Positions 1-11,839 of a stretch of 64,000 bases of DNA are shown piece by piece. The stretch's first letter is position 1; every line of letters starts with the position of its first letter. A program made the position numbers and the translations under genes. This stretch comes from Paramacrobiotus metropolitanus (taxonomy: Eukaryota > Tardigrada > Eutardigrada > Parachela > Macrobiotidae): assembly GCF_019649055.1 (NCBI RefSeq), contig NW_026570390.1:62001-126000 (forward strand), written 5' to 3'. A model generated the notes under the pieces. It did not search any database. It was not told where the DNA came from and saw only the letters and a program-made list of their open reading frames with translations.

Positions 1-2788
1 CTCTTCTTCCAATGATCATATTGGTTTTGAATTTTTTTAAAAGTTAAAAGTTTCGGAGAAGATTCCGTACAGTAATGCGGTGGAAAATTGAGAGTAACCT
101 TATTAGTAATTTTAATGATGGGCTTAAAGCTGTTGATTGGACAAACCTGTTCGCTAACCTTAATGCTAACCAGCGTGCGGAAAAATTCGAAAAACCTTTC
201 TTGAGATTGCTAGATCGTTTTTACATATGCCGAAGTAAAAATACGTAAAGGATCTATGAAATATCCCAGAAACATTAAAAAAATAATTAATTCGAGAGAT
301 CGTGCTTTTAGATTGTACCGTGAAAACATAAAGTCGGCTGACGAAAAAATAAAATGGAAAAATCTTTCTAAAAAATGTACCTCTCTTATCAGGAAGTTCG
401 GCCAGCATAAGCTTAGTGATGTATCTACGGCTTATAGAAATAATCCTTCGAAATTTTGGCGGTACATGAAGTCGTTAAATGGCCGAATCGGTATGCCACC
501 GCTCAACGTTGGCGATGGCAAACTAGTAACTACGGACAGGGATAAGGCAGATACTCTGAACTCTTTATACCGTGATTCTCAGTCTCCGTGCGATGGGCAC
601 TGTAGTGGCTCGAACTTAAATTTAATTTGTAATAACAATGAAATTTGGGAAATCTCAGAACTTTTAATTTTCGAACAATTAGCAAAAATTTCTGTTACAA
701 CATCTAGCGGAAAATTCGAAATAACAAACAAGCTTCTTAAAATTGCTGCGCCGTCAATCATCGCTCCGCTTAAATTGGTATTCAGTGCTGCTATTAACGA
801 GGGTCAGTTTCCTGCAAGATGGAAGCAATCTTACATCACCCCGGTGCCGAAGGTTGCAACAGATCACAGAAAACCGGGCAGTTACAGACCAGTGTCGATG
901 TTGAACCCTGTTTCGAAAATTTTGAGCGATGTCTTGACCAACTAATTCGTGATCACTTAAATAAAAATAAAATTCTTTTCGACCATCAGTTTGCTTACCG
1001 GCATAAAAGATCAACTGAATTACAGCTCTTTCTTTTGTTAAAACTGTTAACGATTTTATTAATAACGGTATTGCTGTAGACGCCGTATTTTTGGACTGTT
1101 CTAAAGCTTTCGATAAGCTTTCTCACGAATCAATAATCAGTGCGTTAACCGAAATGAATCTCCCTAGTCAGATTGTGCACCTAATTTCTGACTATTTGAA
1201 AACCGCCTGCAACGTGTCGTTGTTGATAACGAAATCTCCGATGAACTACCAGTGTACAGCGGCGTACCTCAGGGTTCTGTGTTGGGACCTTTACTGTTCA
1301 TATGCGTCCTAAATTTCATTATTCGTGCACTGAAAAACGGAAGCGCTGTGTACGTTTTCGCGGACGACATTGTTCTGCTACGTCCTGTTACCAACACTAC
1401 AGATAGCCAGTTGCTGCAGGGAGACCTGAAAAATTTGAATGAATGGCTTAACACCAAGCAGCTGATTCTCAATCCCAGTAAATCTGCCCATGTTCATTTC
1501 TCGAAGAAAAAAGATAAGATCTCACCATTCCAGTACAGTATAAATGACGTTCCCGTTCCGAAATGTGATCATGTTAAGCACCTTGGAGTGTCTGTTGATC
1601 GAAAACTTAATTTTAAAGTTAACAGTGAAAATGTAGCAAAAATGTAACCAAAGAATTGGCTACATTAATCATGTTTTTCGATACACGGACTACGGGGCTC
1701 GCATTCGGCTTTTCGAATCACTCGTCCTCTCAGTTCTCGATTACTGCTGCTCCCTAACGCATCCGGTGCTGAAACAGTCAAGAAAAATAATCGAACGTTG
1801 TCAAAGAAGATTTACCAAAACCCTACGCTTAGGCAACGGTGTCCTGAATTACAACAAACGGCTAAAAGAGCTAAAATGGGACGATCTAAGCATACGTCGT
1901 TTGAAAAAAGCCTTGTTGTTTATTTACAAATTGGTGTTCCAAGTAATTCCGTTGGGTGACCAAATCGTATCACCGCTCACGCTCTCGGCTGCTGTGCTTG
2001 AGTCTGTTGCAGGTAACACCAGAACATCTGACCGTCTCCTGAAGCATCCATGTCCTATCAAACCGGCTCCAACAACCATTTGTGGTAGAACAGTTCCAGT
2101 CACCCATGAATCATATCTCAACAGACTCGTGTCCGTCTGGAATGACCTTCCGCTACAATCCATTGCGTATGTAACGCTGGCCACCTTTACCGAAGCCCTG
2201 AATACCGTGAAACTGAACAATTTGCCATCAGTAAAGATCTTGAAAGAAAGTGTTAAAAGTGAAAACTCTTGTTTAAATGTTTTTTACTCGAATATTTATT
2301 GTTTGTGAAGTTACTTAATGTTTGGTGTCAACTTCTCTTTCTTTCCTGCAATTATTTCACGGTTGCGATATAGTTGACAACGATAGTACAAGGCGATTAC
2401 GTGCGTAAGTGTCGGTGCTTTCCTTTTCCCCACGGTTTTCTTTTGAAAATTTTGAGAAACTTAATAATTACTTTGTACATTTCGTGGGTTTCGGTTTTAC
2501 GCATCGACCCCAGCGCGATCGTCTCCCTCCCTTTTTCCACATTGGTAAAAACGACTTTTCGCAACCGCAGTAAAAGTACTCACTTCCTTTCTGCCTATTC
2601 ATGTGCTAATGGCCAACGCGTGTTACTTTGCTTGTTTTGTTTCCTGCTTGTTTTAAAAGACCTTCATGTTTTCATGTTTATATTTCTGGATATTGTTTCT
2701 ACACTCTGTTTTCTTTCTGCTGTCTGAAGCCTAGAGGGGGCAATCGCCTCGTTGCAAGGACAATAAACTTCACTTCACTTCACTTCAC
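1..2788 (+). mobile_element. Degenerate non-LTR retrotransposon (CR1/L2/Jockey-like), 3' part
   Basis: A LINE-type element enters from the left edge, so its endonuclease domain lies outside the window. Reverse transcriptase motifs run in order but in different frames: a linker region at about 256-480, SYRPVSMLNPVSKIL near 880-930, LDCSKAFDKLSHES near 1090, GVPQGSVLGPLLF near 1260 and FADDIVLL near 1355. A C-terminal region with CQRRFTKTLRLGN lies near 1800. The frame changes between 945 and 1252 and again after 1647, so it cannot encode a full protein. The 3' end has AATAAA at 2762-2767 followed by about four copies of a TTCAC-type pentamer, the short tandem tail seen in several LINE clades. 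After the tail the sequence resumes as coding exon of F-box copy A. The clade is inferred from motif style only. Confidence 0.9.
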
Positions 2789-5700
2789 GATACTAACGGA
2801 ATCCAACGAAAAATCATCGTGCCTCGTAATCATTGCACCGATGAGCTGCCAATGCCGGATGATGGGGAAAGTTTCTTCGAGCGAACGACGGGGTACCTGT
2901 ACAAGAAGCACGTTATCAGTTTTCCTGAAGCACGTCTGTTGCCGGACGTCGATTTCATCCCGATCTTTATGGCCCGCACCTGTCGGTTTGTTGTGCGCCG
3001 CAGCAACCATGGTTGTGATTCCAACTGTGGCTTTAAACGGCGGGTTTGGCTAGACCGCTTGCAGGTCACTTGTCGTGAGCGAGAAGAACATGACGGTGTT
3101 TTTTATTGCTTCGGTTTCAAGAGTCGCATGTTCGTGCGAGCGGGATGTGACACGGTCACTTTCATCTGTTTGGAAAAACACGGTGAGCATCCATCGCGGC
3201 GCCCCAATTTTGACTACAGCGTGTTCTGGGACGAAGATTCTTTGAAGACAGCTTGCGAAGACTATCTCAGGGAGAAACTAACCGAAGGACCTGTATCACT
3301 AGGTACGGCCCCATGGCGCGCGCCCATCCAGCATGGTGAGTGACTGAGCGTTACCCTATTTCCATAATTCTCTTCTCTTGGCGTCTACTGAACCGCATAA
3401 TTTTCACTCTGCAGAAATTGGAGAAATGCCCATAAGCGATCTTCTGCCACCGATCCTCGTAGACGTACTACTCTATTTCGATGCGGAGTACCAGTTGCGA
3501 ATGAGCAGGCAAGTTGGCGGAGTACGGTGCCGTTCGTAATTTCGGCCTGCGTTCAGCGTCTGTAGAAAACGATAGCGCAAATTCCGCATTTGCCAGCAGT
3601 AAAAATTAAAAAAAAAACCTTATTGGCTCCCGACGCATACCACGCGTTCAGGCAGTTAACCAAAGGCTAACCAAAACCCTTGTCCCTGGGTTTGTACCTT
3701 TTCAACAGCCACTTTAAGTATACGGTACCATATTTCGGTCACCGGTAACTTTTTTATGTCTTTCTCACTGGTCTGTAGTCATCGAAACAAAATTGAAAAT
3801 GTTAGAATTTTAAATTTCTGAAGTTGTAAACTCAGAAGAGCGGTTCTTTTACCTTGCACGGTTGCACAAGGCCCAGTTCCTGTTCTTCCTTTTATGGAAG
3901 TTAGTTTGTGAATTCATGCTTCGAAATTCATGAGAGAAATTTTTACTGTGAAATTGTGATTACTATTTATTTCTGCTATTTTTGTTTATCCGAAAATGTT
4001 GACACCAGCCACCAGGTGACCGAAATATGAAACCGTTATCGTTATTATGGTGGTTTAATAGTCTCATTCTCATACAGACCTTTAATTGCGGTGTGCATTA
4101 AAATAAGTAATGAGAATGCATTAAATAGTGAGAATGCTGTTAGTGTTTTGCCGACAAGACTGCGGCAGACGAGCGTGATCAAGTCTCCGCATGTGACAAA
4201 AGATGGGGATGTTTTGCATTTAAGTGAAGCGACTCCGTGCTTTTCACCGCATGCATGAACGAAAACTTTCGCGCACGCTCAAGCATTTTGCTTTGCTTTA
4301 GGACAAGTATGGCCAGATGATTAGTATAATTATAGTAGCATGAAAACCGTTTGTGCGCGTAACTTCCGGTTCGGGATGTATGGCTGTAAGAAAATTCCAT
4401 AAAGTTTCAACGCATTTACTGTTAGGTGTAATAAAAGTTTCATTAGGTACGATTCTTCGCACTTCGCACATAAATGCACATAAGTATTAGGATCGTTTTT
4501 TCACCGATTCAGAATTGAATTTTTTTTCCAGTTCTAAAAAAACTTTCAAAAACTTGAAAATTCATGGTCAAAAAGTGAAAAATGATTCGTCGTATAAATG
4601 ATCTCTGTGCATAAGTGTGTTCAGGTGCAAAAATTTTAAGCAGAAACAATAGGTTGATAATGAAATCGTATTTTAAATAGATCCATAATCAGACTTTTGT
4701 TACACTTCAGTTGCATTTAACCTATTGGAACTTCCTTACCGTCATGAATCCCAACCGGATGTTGCGTGCACAAACGGTATGCACGTCAATGTAAATGAAT
4801 CAGCTGTCTGTAAAGTGTCATAAAACACTGCAAAAAAACGTTTGGATATTTGGTCGTGCGCTAAAGAGAAACTTTTCATGCATGCACAGTACACGAATTT
4901 CATACCACATGCTCGGTCATTTCCCTTAACACATAAGTTCAAAGATGTCAAAATATGTTCAGGGTTTGCGCCCTATGGAGCCTGCTGCTTCGCCAGTACT
5001 CCAAGAACCGGGACATCATATTCGACCTCTGCGCCGCATGTGTTAAAAAGCACAATGATTTTTCGAAAAAAAACCCTGAGATCGACGGTTCTAACGTAAA
5101 TCAGGAATTTGAACAATATCACACATACCAATTAGCAATCACACTGGATCGCGTAGTTAATGTGGGTACGCAAACATTGGCGCTGACGGAAGACGGCAGC
5201 CACTCTCACACTGACATCAGTCTCGCCACTAGAATGGCAACGACCGCAACCGTATTAGCTAGTAAAGACGTCCGTCTCTTGGTTATCGTTATAAAAAAAC
5301 AGCCGATCAGGTTCCTTCCTGGCCGTTAGTCGAAATTCTGACAGTGGATCATGGGAATGCGACGGATTGTTTGGACTGATGACAGTGTGTGCGAAATTAT
5401 TACTGGTCAATTTTGCGGCGATGCCGGTAATTATCGAATTCACTTGCAAGTTATTGCGCTACTACGGCTCTGGATCGCCTTTGCCCAGGTCGGAGAGAGC
5501 GCTGGTGCGCCGCGATATCATGGACAATGTTCATTTCCCCGTAACTATTCCGTATCTGTGCTTTTGCCCCGGGGAAACGGCTGCTGAACAGATACGCTTT
5601 CTCCTAGCCGCGGTCAACGACCAGTGTCCGACAGTCAGTGAGCGAGTCTGTGATAAGGTCGCAGCGATGCATGCGCGGTGGGTGCGAACTTTGGAATATC

Positions 5701-6099
5701 CGGATCAGTGGAACGGCATTCGTATTTTTCTGCAGCTGTACGTAGTGTCTGGAAGCCTTTCACCGATTCATAATTTCGGTTATTTTATAGAACTTGGATT
5801 TATTGCAACTGCAGTTTACAGAAGCTTTTCTCCAAACGAGTACCTTTTATTTCAATAAGACTAACTTCGCTGTACCTGAATGAGATTAACTGCGTTATAA
5901 TTCTAGACAGGTATCTCTGCTTTTCAGTTCATCTGGATAATTTATTTCAGGCATTGTAATTACATTGATTATCAGGTTTAATTCCCTGCGCCCGGATGAC
6001 CCACCACAGCGCTGGAGTACGATGGATCTTCGCCAACTGGACATCGCTGTCCTGTCGCGTGTTACCTTTGCGGCACTGGATGGATGCTATAACGACTGA
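2789..6099 (+). pseudogene. F-box family copy A, interrupted pseudogene
   Basis: This is the first of four copies of a four-exon family (see the entry at 22852). The 5' half of exon 1 is missing because the LINE is inserted in it. Remaining exon 1 runs from about 2789 to 3335, the F-box exon 3415-3508, exon 3 4963-5737 and the last exon 5976-6099. Cysteines and the CRMFVR-like motif (SRMFVRAG) of exon 1 are kept, as is MPISDLLPPILVDVLLY of the F-box. Exon 3 has a deletion plus frameshift near 5300-5325, which puts a TAG in the original frame; the paralogous sequence resumes in another frame. The second intron starts with GCAAGT, a GC donor, where the other copies have GT. The intron borders and the last exon (ending CYND) otherwise match the paralogues. 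It is unlikely to make a full protein. Confidence 0.85.
3728..4032. repeat. Short-TIR foldback/MITE-like insertion in intron 2 of F-box copy A
   Basis: A 15-bp segment, CATATTTCGGTCACC, at about 3728-3745 recurs inverted at about 4015-4032, with weaker similarity beyond it. The spacing of about 300 bp inside an intron that is longer than in copy B fits a small inverted-repeat element. No target duplication was identified. Confidence 0.45.
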
Positions 6100-8374
6100 A
6101 GCCGGCATTGGTTAATCAGTCGCAATATTCGACCTTGAAAATGACAGCTATAATGACGGCATTTGCAATTTACATGATTTTTGGTTGAGTTTGCCTGTAG
6201 AAGAATATGCATTGCTTTTGTACGTGATACATGTGTTTATACGAGATGCGAGGAAATTGTCATTACCTATTTACGTTTTCGCGCGACTGAGCCAACTTAA
6301 GCAAATAAGTATTATTAATACTCATTTAAAAACGGTTGGACTTGAGTTGTTTTTTGAAAGCTCCTAAGTTTCCGAAATTGTATTGTATTTGTATTGTATT
6401 CGTATTCTGAGTGTTGAACGTTATTGTATTCTGTGTGTTGGTCTGCCGAAGTTTGATATCAAGGAATTATTAAATTTGCGACCAACTTCGTGCAACCCAG
6501 CACAGTTTTACGTGTGTGTATTGTATTTAGCATTATTTAGTATGGGAAATGAATAATATAAACTAGGGTCACAGAGCTTTCTGGACTTCCGTTCAGTTCT
6601 GACCGGAACTTTTCTTATTTCTTGAGATTCTAGGGGCCTATCATGATTATTAAAGTAAAAAAATAGTAGCCACAGATGCAGGATCACAAGCAGATAAAAG
6701 ACTATTTGCAGACACTTTTCTCAGTATCTCTACCTTCGCCTCGGTCTTTCAGTGTTAGCGAACAGCGGTGCACTTCCCTAGTTCCAAGACTTGTACGAGT
6801 AAGAGCACACTCTTTTATTGGACAACGTTCCTCAATGCACAGTTTTGCGATATTGTTGCTAGAATTCAAGGGTGTTCATAAACAGCCGCTCTTACAAATT
6901 CTTATCCATGGGGTACATGATACCGAATCGAATACCGTTACCACCGAATTTTTACCTGCCCCTCAAGAAAATCCTACCCCGTAATATGGCACCCTCTTCC
7001 ATTCTGTTGCCAAATTATTACCACCTCCAAAAAATCGCAGCTGATGGCTGTTATAAAAATGAATGACAAATGAAGCAGAACTATCTAACAAATTGTCCAT
7101 TTATCCTCAAATTCATAGGATATCTTATACTGTATATACCTATCTTAATAAACGTTTGTTTACATCAAAAACGGCACCGGAGTTTTTTTGCCACGAGTTT
7201 CCAACTGCATAAACCAGCCGCTTCACCAAAAGTATCAATCCCCAATTTTTTGAACGTTTGTTTTTTCTCTCGGAAACCTGAATAAGTTTATCACACAATG
7301 TTTTATTTATTCCTATAGCCCATACAACCTCTTAAAATTACCAAACTAATTTGACAAAGAAAATGTTTGTTTTATTTATTAATCGCTAACAAATTTATTA
7401 ACAAAAGCATAAATCTTCGCCAGTCGCGGACACTTGCCGCCCTGTCGCAGTGATGTCCTGTTGCGCATAATCCTCATGAAAGGTTTTTTCTCCGTTCATA
7501 AAAACGCTAAGGCACAAAAATGAAACATTGGATCGGAGAGAACTTGAGTCGAGAAACAACAAAGAATTTTCTACTGACCCTGATATCCATAATGGTAGCT
7601 GCCTGCATATTAGGCACTTTATTAGATTAACTTATATCATTTACGAACGACAAGTGTATGCTTAGTTAAAACAGCAGGCGCAGGCGGTCTAGTTCGCTTC
7701 TCGTTCGAGCGTTGGCTTTTTTCCGCTTATCATATTGCAGAAGATTCAAAGTAAAAACTGGTTCTACCTCCAATCCACCCCACGTTTTCATGCGGGAAAG
7801 CCGACATACTGTAGATAAGCCCATAAAAGGAAGCCGACATAGTACATGAGCGTAAAGTACTGTACATAAAATACTGCATATAAAAAGCTTTAAAAAAGTA
7901 CTGTATACTGCAGTGATACGAATTTAAATTATGGTGACCACTCCGTAGACTAGTTTACCGAATGAAATTAAGGTAATGCCCGAAAAGGCAGTGCATTAAA
8001 TGAAAAGTAGCGTAAAAGGGCAACAAACGGAGTGAAATGTTGATGGTAGTTTACGGAGTAGCCACCATCTTAAGTTATTCTGGGCGACAGCGATTGCACA
8101 ATAATTTATCTGTGCCTGACCGACGTGACAGAATGTCCCGTTTTCTTGAACATGGAGGGCCTTCGCTTCGCTTCGGTCGATTAAAAATGGAAACTTAGAA
8201 GGCAACCGTCGACATGTCGAGGCGTGAAGTGCGCGTAAGACATGGAAAACACTTGCACTAACAAGGAGATGCAGTTATTATATCTAAGTCTGGAAAACAA
8301 ACAAATCCAGTATTTTGTCGATAAATGTTTTTGTTGATATCTTTTGCCGGCGACGGCAACAATCGTATAATAGG
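6100..8374. other. Intergenic, no gene seen
   Basis: No coding region with family similarity is visible. There is an imperfect GTATT/TTGTATTC repeat patch at about 6374-6440. A cluster of TACTGTA-type words lies at about 7855-7915. Confidence 0.6.
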
Positions 8375-9501
8375 TTATGCGGCGTCAGATCTGGAAATGG
8401 CGGTGCCCGGTGCTTCCTTACGACTCAGTGCGTAGCTCATGGACGCTCTGGGTTTTGCATTGGGTAATGGCTTACACATTAGGACACTGTTGAACGCCTC
8501 CCGACATTCCCTATTCATCGCGTAAAACAGTACCTGCAACCGTATAATCTTAATTATTGCGACTGACATTTATAAAGGGCTATTCAGTAAGTCGAAACCA
8601 AACCCATTACCGGTGTTGATAAATATCCAGAATACAACAGACCGCGCAGCCACGGCAATGTCATAGTTTGCTGGAGCATCCATAACGGCAGCACCGATTT
8701 AAGCATCGGAAGCGTGGAAAAGCATACACAGTGCACGATCCAGTTGGCGAAGAGCATCTTGGCCAATTGGACGCGTTTCCGGTAGGCACCGCTCGCGGGC
8801 GGTAAGGCGGCTGCGTCTGCGGTAGTGCGATTAGCATGTCGCCGTGAGGCCGCTACCTGCCACAGCACGACGACGTGCATAACACCGGCCAGGGCCAACG
8901 GTAGGTGGACCCTCAATGTCGCCGCAAGATCGAACATCAAACTGCCTTGGCGGGCATAATTGCAGAGTGTCCAAGGAGGTTCCGCGACAAAGCCGTTTGT
9001 ACGCAAGTAGAACGGCAGGTGAACTGCAATTCCCAAAATCCAAAATGCAAGGATTTGCGCCCGGAGAAATCGCTGGCGAGTGAAGCGAGGGTAGAGATGG
9101 GGATAGACGATGGCGATGAAGCGGTTGAACGACAGCGCGCAGAGACCCCATATTGCGGCCATCATATTGATCTCGTAAAAGAAGTAGAAGTGCCGGCAGA
9201 AGGTGTTGCTGGTGAAAATACCGTGGCGCGCCAATAGCAGCTGTAGGAGAAGGAGCGGCCAGTGCACACCGACCATCAGCATCTCTGCCAGGAATTGGTG
9301 GGCCAGCAGGAAACGGGGACCGGATAAGGAGAAACGTCGACGAAATGTCAGCGAGATGAGTAGAAGGTAGACCACAATAGTAAAGAGGCAGGCCAGACTG
9401 GATACCGTCACGTAGGTCGCAAAATGAGCATTGTCATGGACGACAGCGGAGTGGTTTGTGAATAAAGTGTAGTTCCGGCAGGACAGCGATGAGTTGGACA
9501 T
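8375..9501 (-). CDS. Rhodopsin-like seven-transmembrane receptor (family copy 1, intact)
   Basis: There are two exons: 9501-8611 and 8533-8375, joined in phase 0 (donor GTAATG, acceptor TTGCAG), giving 349 residues. The extracellular N-terminus has likely N-glycosylation sites (NSS, NYT, NHS). Seven hydrophobic segments follow. A cysteine before TM3 (NTFCRHF) and one in loop 2 (WTLCNY) can form the class A disulfide. The position of the DRY motif reads FNRFIAIV, so the acidic residue is replaced by Asn. TM7 reads STPVLFYAMN across the splice, a variant of NPxxY, and is followed by a short Ser-rich tail. The family is repeated locally, always near an F-box copy. It is probably an orphan receptor in the plasma membrane; the ligand cannot be read from sequence. 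The ATG at 9501 fits the paralogue N-terminus. Confidence 0.85.
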
Positions 9502-11349
9502 TCTTAAGGTGACAATGTCGGCAAGACGTTTACTACATTACTTCATAAGGACAGCAAGATCGGTCACATTGACACCTAATACGGGGGGTTAGCAAATACG
9601 GGCACTTCGGACATGAAAACATTTAAATTTGAAACATTCCCTTGACACGTGACAGCCGGAACAATGACGGAACTCTTTTTGAGAACATATATAATTAACA
9701 TAGCTGATTCTTAGGCGAAACAGAAAGCGCCTTCTTCTTGTTACCAACAAAAAGAAAAATACCGAAAAGTCGGATAACGACTCGGATAGCAAATAGCAGA
9801 TTGATAAAGGGTAAAGTATAACTCCACAGAATTAGGTCACTTTTCCACGTATGAACAAACTGCGCGTTAACAACCGCACGAACACGACGCAGAACGTCAT
9901 GCGTAATCTTGGTTATGCTGGAAGTAAACCAATGACAAAAATTAAACTTGAAAGTCCAGTAAAATATTGGCAAACTGCGCGGTTTCCTGTGACAATTAAT
10001 CGATAAACATGCTAATGCAGTATTCCATCACGCTGGGTGAATCTGATTAATACCATCAGGTTTAGGATACGGAGTGCACGTCGAATTTCAGTGCTGCAAG
10101 CCTGGGCTCCCGCTGGTCGGTGTATGTATAGATATGTAAGCGTATGCTGTTTTTCCGGTCGGATTATTTTCTGCACAAAATGGCTTTCGGGAAATGTGTA
10201 CGATGCCGGGCGCCTGCTGTTAAAACAAGAAGCCTAGCGTGATTTGCATTGCACCACCCGCAGTGTTCTCCTCGTAGACTCGCAGCGCAGCCATCGCTGC
10301 TCCCCTGGTGTACTGGCAATGTGCCTTTCACTGCCTTTGTGATGCCAGCACGTTTGGTAACTCGAGATTTCTGCTTTTTATTTTATTGTTACGCATACGA
10401 GCACTGTCCAAGCAGGCTAGCACTATAAATGATTAAGGCATGACTGTTTTCGTGTGTGAATTAAACTGAAGGACCTCTGACCATGGGAAAAAAGAGCTAT
10501 TTCTCTGGATGTCTCCTTGTAGGTCGCACTAATCGCCTTGTTTTCACAGCAGTCGCCCACCTTCGGACGTGCGTTACGGATGAATATTTGGCTTAATTGG
10601 TTATTGGGTCGGGCCAGCTTGTTATTAGTATGTGATCAAAGTTTAGTAAATTATTAATTCGCCTAACCTCTAGCGACCTTCAATGAGCCTTCAATGAGCC
10701 GACATTATTCACTTGTCAAGTGAATGTTGTCGTACCTTCAAGTGGTCAGGCATCCATTTCTTTGCTCCAGAACCGAACTATTATCTTCTGGCTTATTGTT
10801 ATAGAATGTTACTGTCACCAATGTGCTGCCAGATTAAACAATATTATGGCGTACTTTCACTGTTTTGGATGGGATGCTGGTGCTTAGCGCGCTGTGTTAT
10901 GCCGAAATTCTCTCAGTTGTTGTTGTCTCTTGGTTTTTCTCTCAGTTGTTTTTCTCTCGGTAAATCTATTCTACGTAGTAGTACTGAACTTGCTGATTGT
11001 GAATAATTTTTCATATTGTGCCATTTACTACGCGACTACGATGGCATTAATACATTAATATTTTGTTAGCCATGAAAAGCGCAATACGTACTACAATCTA
11101 TTTTACCGTTAAGAAAATGTTTTCTATTCTAGCCCTATAAATTTCGTTTTAGATTCGATCGTTACAGTTTCATAACGGTGCGGTATGGAGTGCTTAAGTC
11201 GGGATGGTCAACTTATTGATAACATATCGTATCTCATTGCCGGATTGGATGAAGTTCTAACAAACTGTCTTGAAAATTTGTAAATCTAATTTTGTTGCGC
11301 CGGTGATGGTTCTTTGCCATAAAAAAATGACTGGCTGGTCGCTGTCCTC
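9502..11349. other. Intergenic, no gene seen
   Basis: AT-rich spacer between two receptor copies that point in opposite directions. Open frames here are short, lack family similarity and have no convincing splice context. Confidence 0.5.
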
Positions 11350-11692
11350 ATGGATCTTACGAAATTGATTAACCAGTCCACCGTCAACTTCACAACGTCC
11401 ATTTTGCGACCTACATGACAGTGTTCATTCCGGCTTGCCTGTTCACCATCGTCGTCTATCTCCTTCTCATCACGCTGACCTTCCGCCGGCGTTTCTCCCT
11501 GTCCGGTCCTCGTTTCCTGTTGGCCCACCAATTGCTGGCGGAGCTGCTGAAGGTCGTTGTCCACTGGCGGCTCCTTCTCCTACAGATGCTGTTGGCGTGT
11601 CAAGGAAGTTTCACCAGCAACAGTATCTGCCGGCATTTCTACCTCCTCTACGAGATCAACATGATGGCCGCAATATGGGGTCTCTGCGCTGG
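11350..11692 (+). pseudogene. Receptor family copy 2, truncated after TM3
   Basis: The start (ATG 11350) and glycosylated N-terminus resemble receptor copy 3, including LINQSTVNF. The frame then breaks near 11410-11416, and the TM1-TM3 part (PACLFTIVVYLLLITLTFRR onward to MMAAIWGLCA) continues in another frame to about 11692. There the similarity stops abruptly inside TM3, where the paralogues carry LSFNRF. No TM4-TM7 or last exon follows, so this is a fragment. Confidence 0.85.
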
Positions 11693-11830
11693 AATTATTC
11701 TTATTGATACAGATAAATTCGCATAAGTCATCCTGCTCTTGTCTTAAAAGGTTTAGTAAATCGCTGTTGTATCGGTAAAGGTATTTCCAGTACGGCAGTA
11801 TATCAGGAATTCTCTCAATGTCCTTCGACC
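11690..11830 (-). other. Possible orphan exon fragment abutting receptor copy 2
   Basis: On the minus strand, an acceptor-like TTTTTACAG at about 11838-11830 precedes an open stretch reading DIERIPDILPYWKYLYRY and LLRQEQDDLCEFI. It looks coding, faintly like a cytochrome P450 helix-C/D region, and it ends exactly where the receptor fragment on the other strand breaks off. This may be the far side of a rearrangement. The assignment is weak. Confidence 0.25.
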
Positions 11831-11839
11831 TGTAAAAAG

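Noticed and set aside
2374-2727. 117-codon frame near the LINE 3' end
   Set aside because: It starts at a non-ATG codon, lies in the 3' untranslated part of the element and has no motif.
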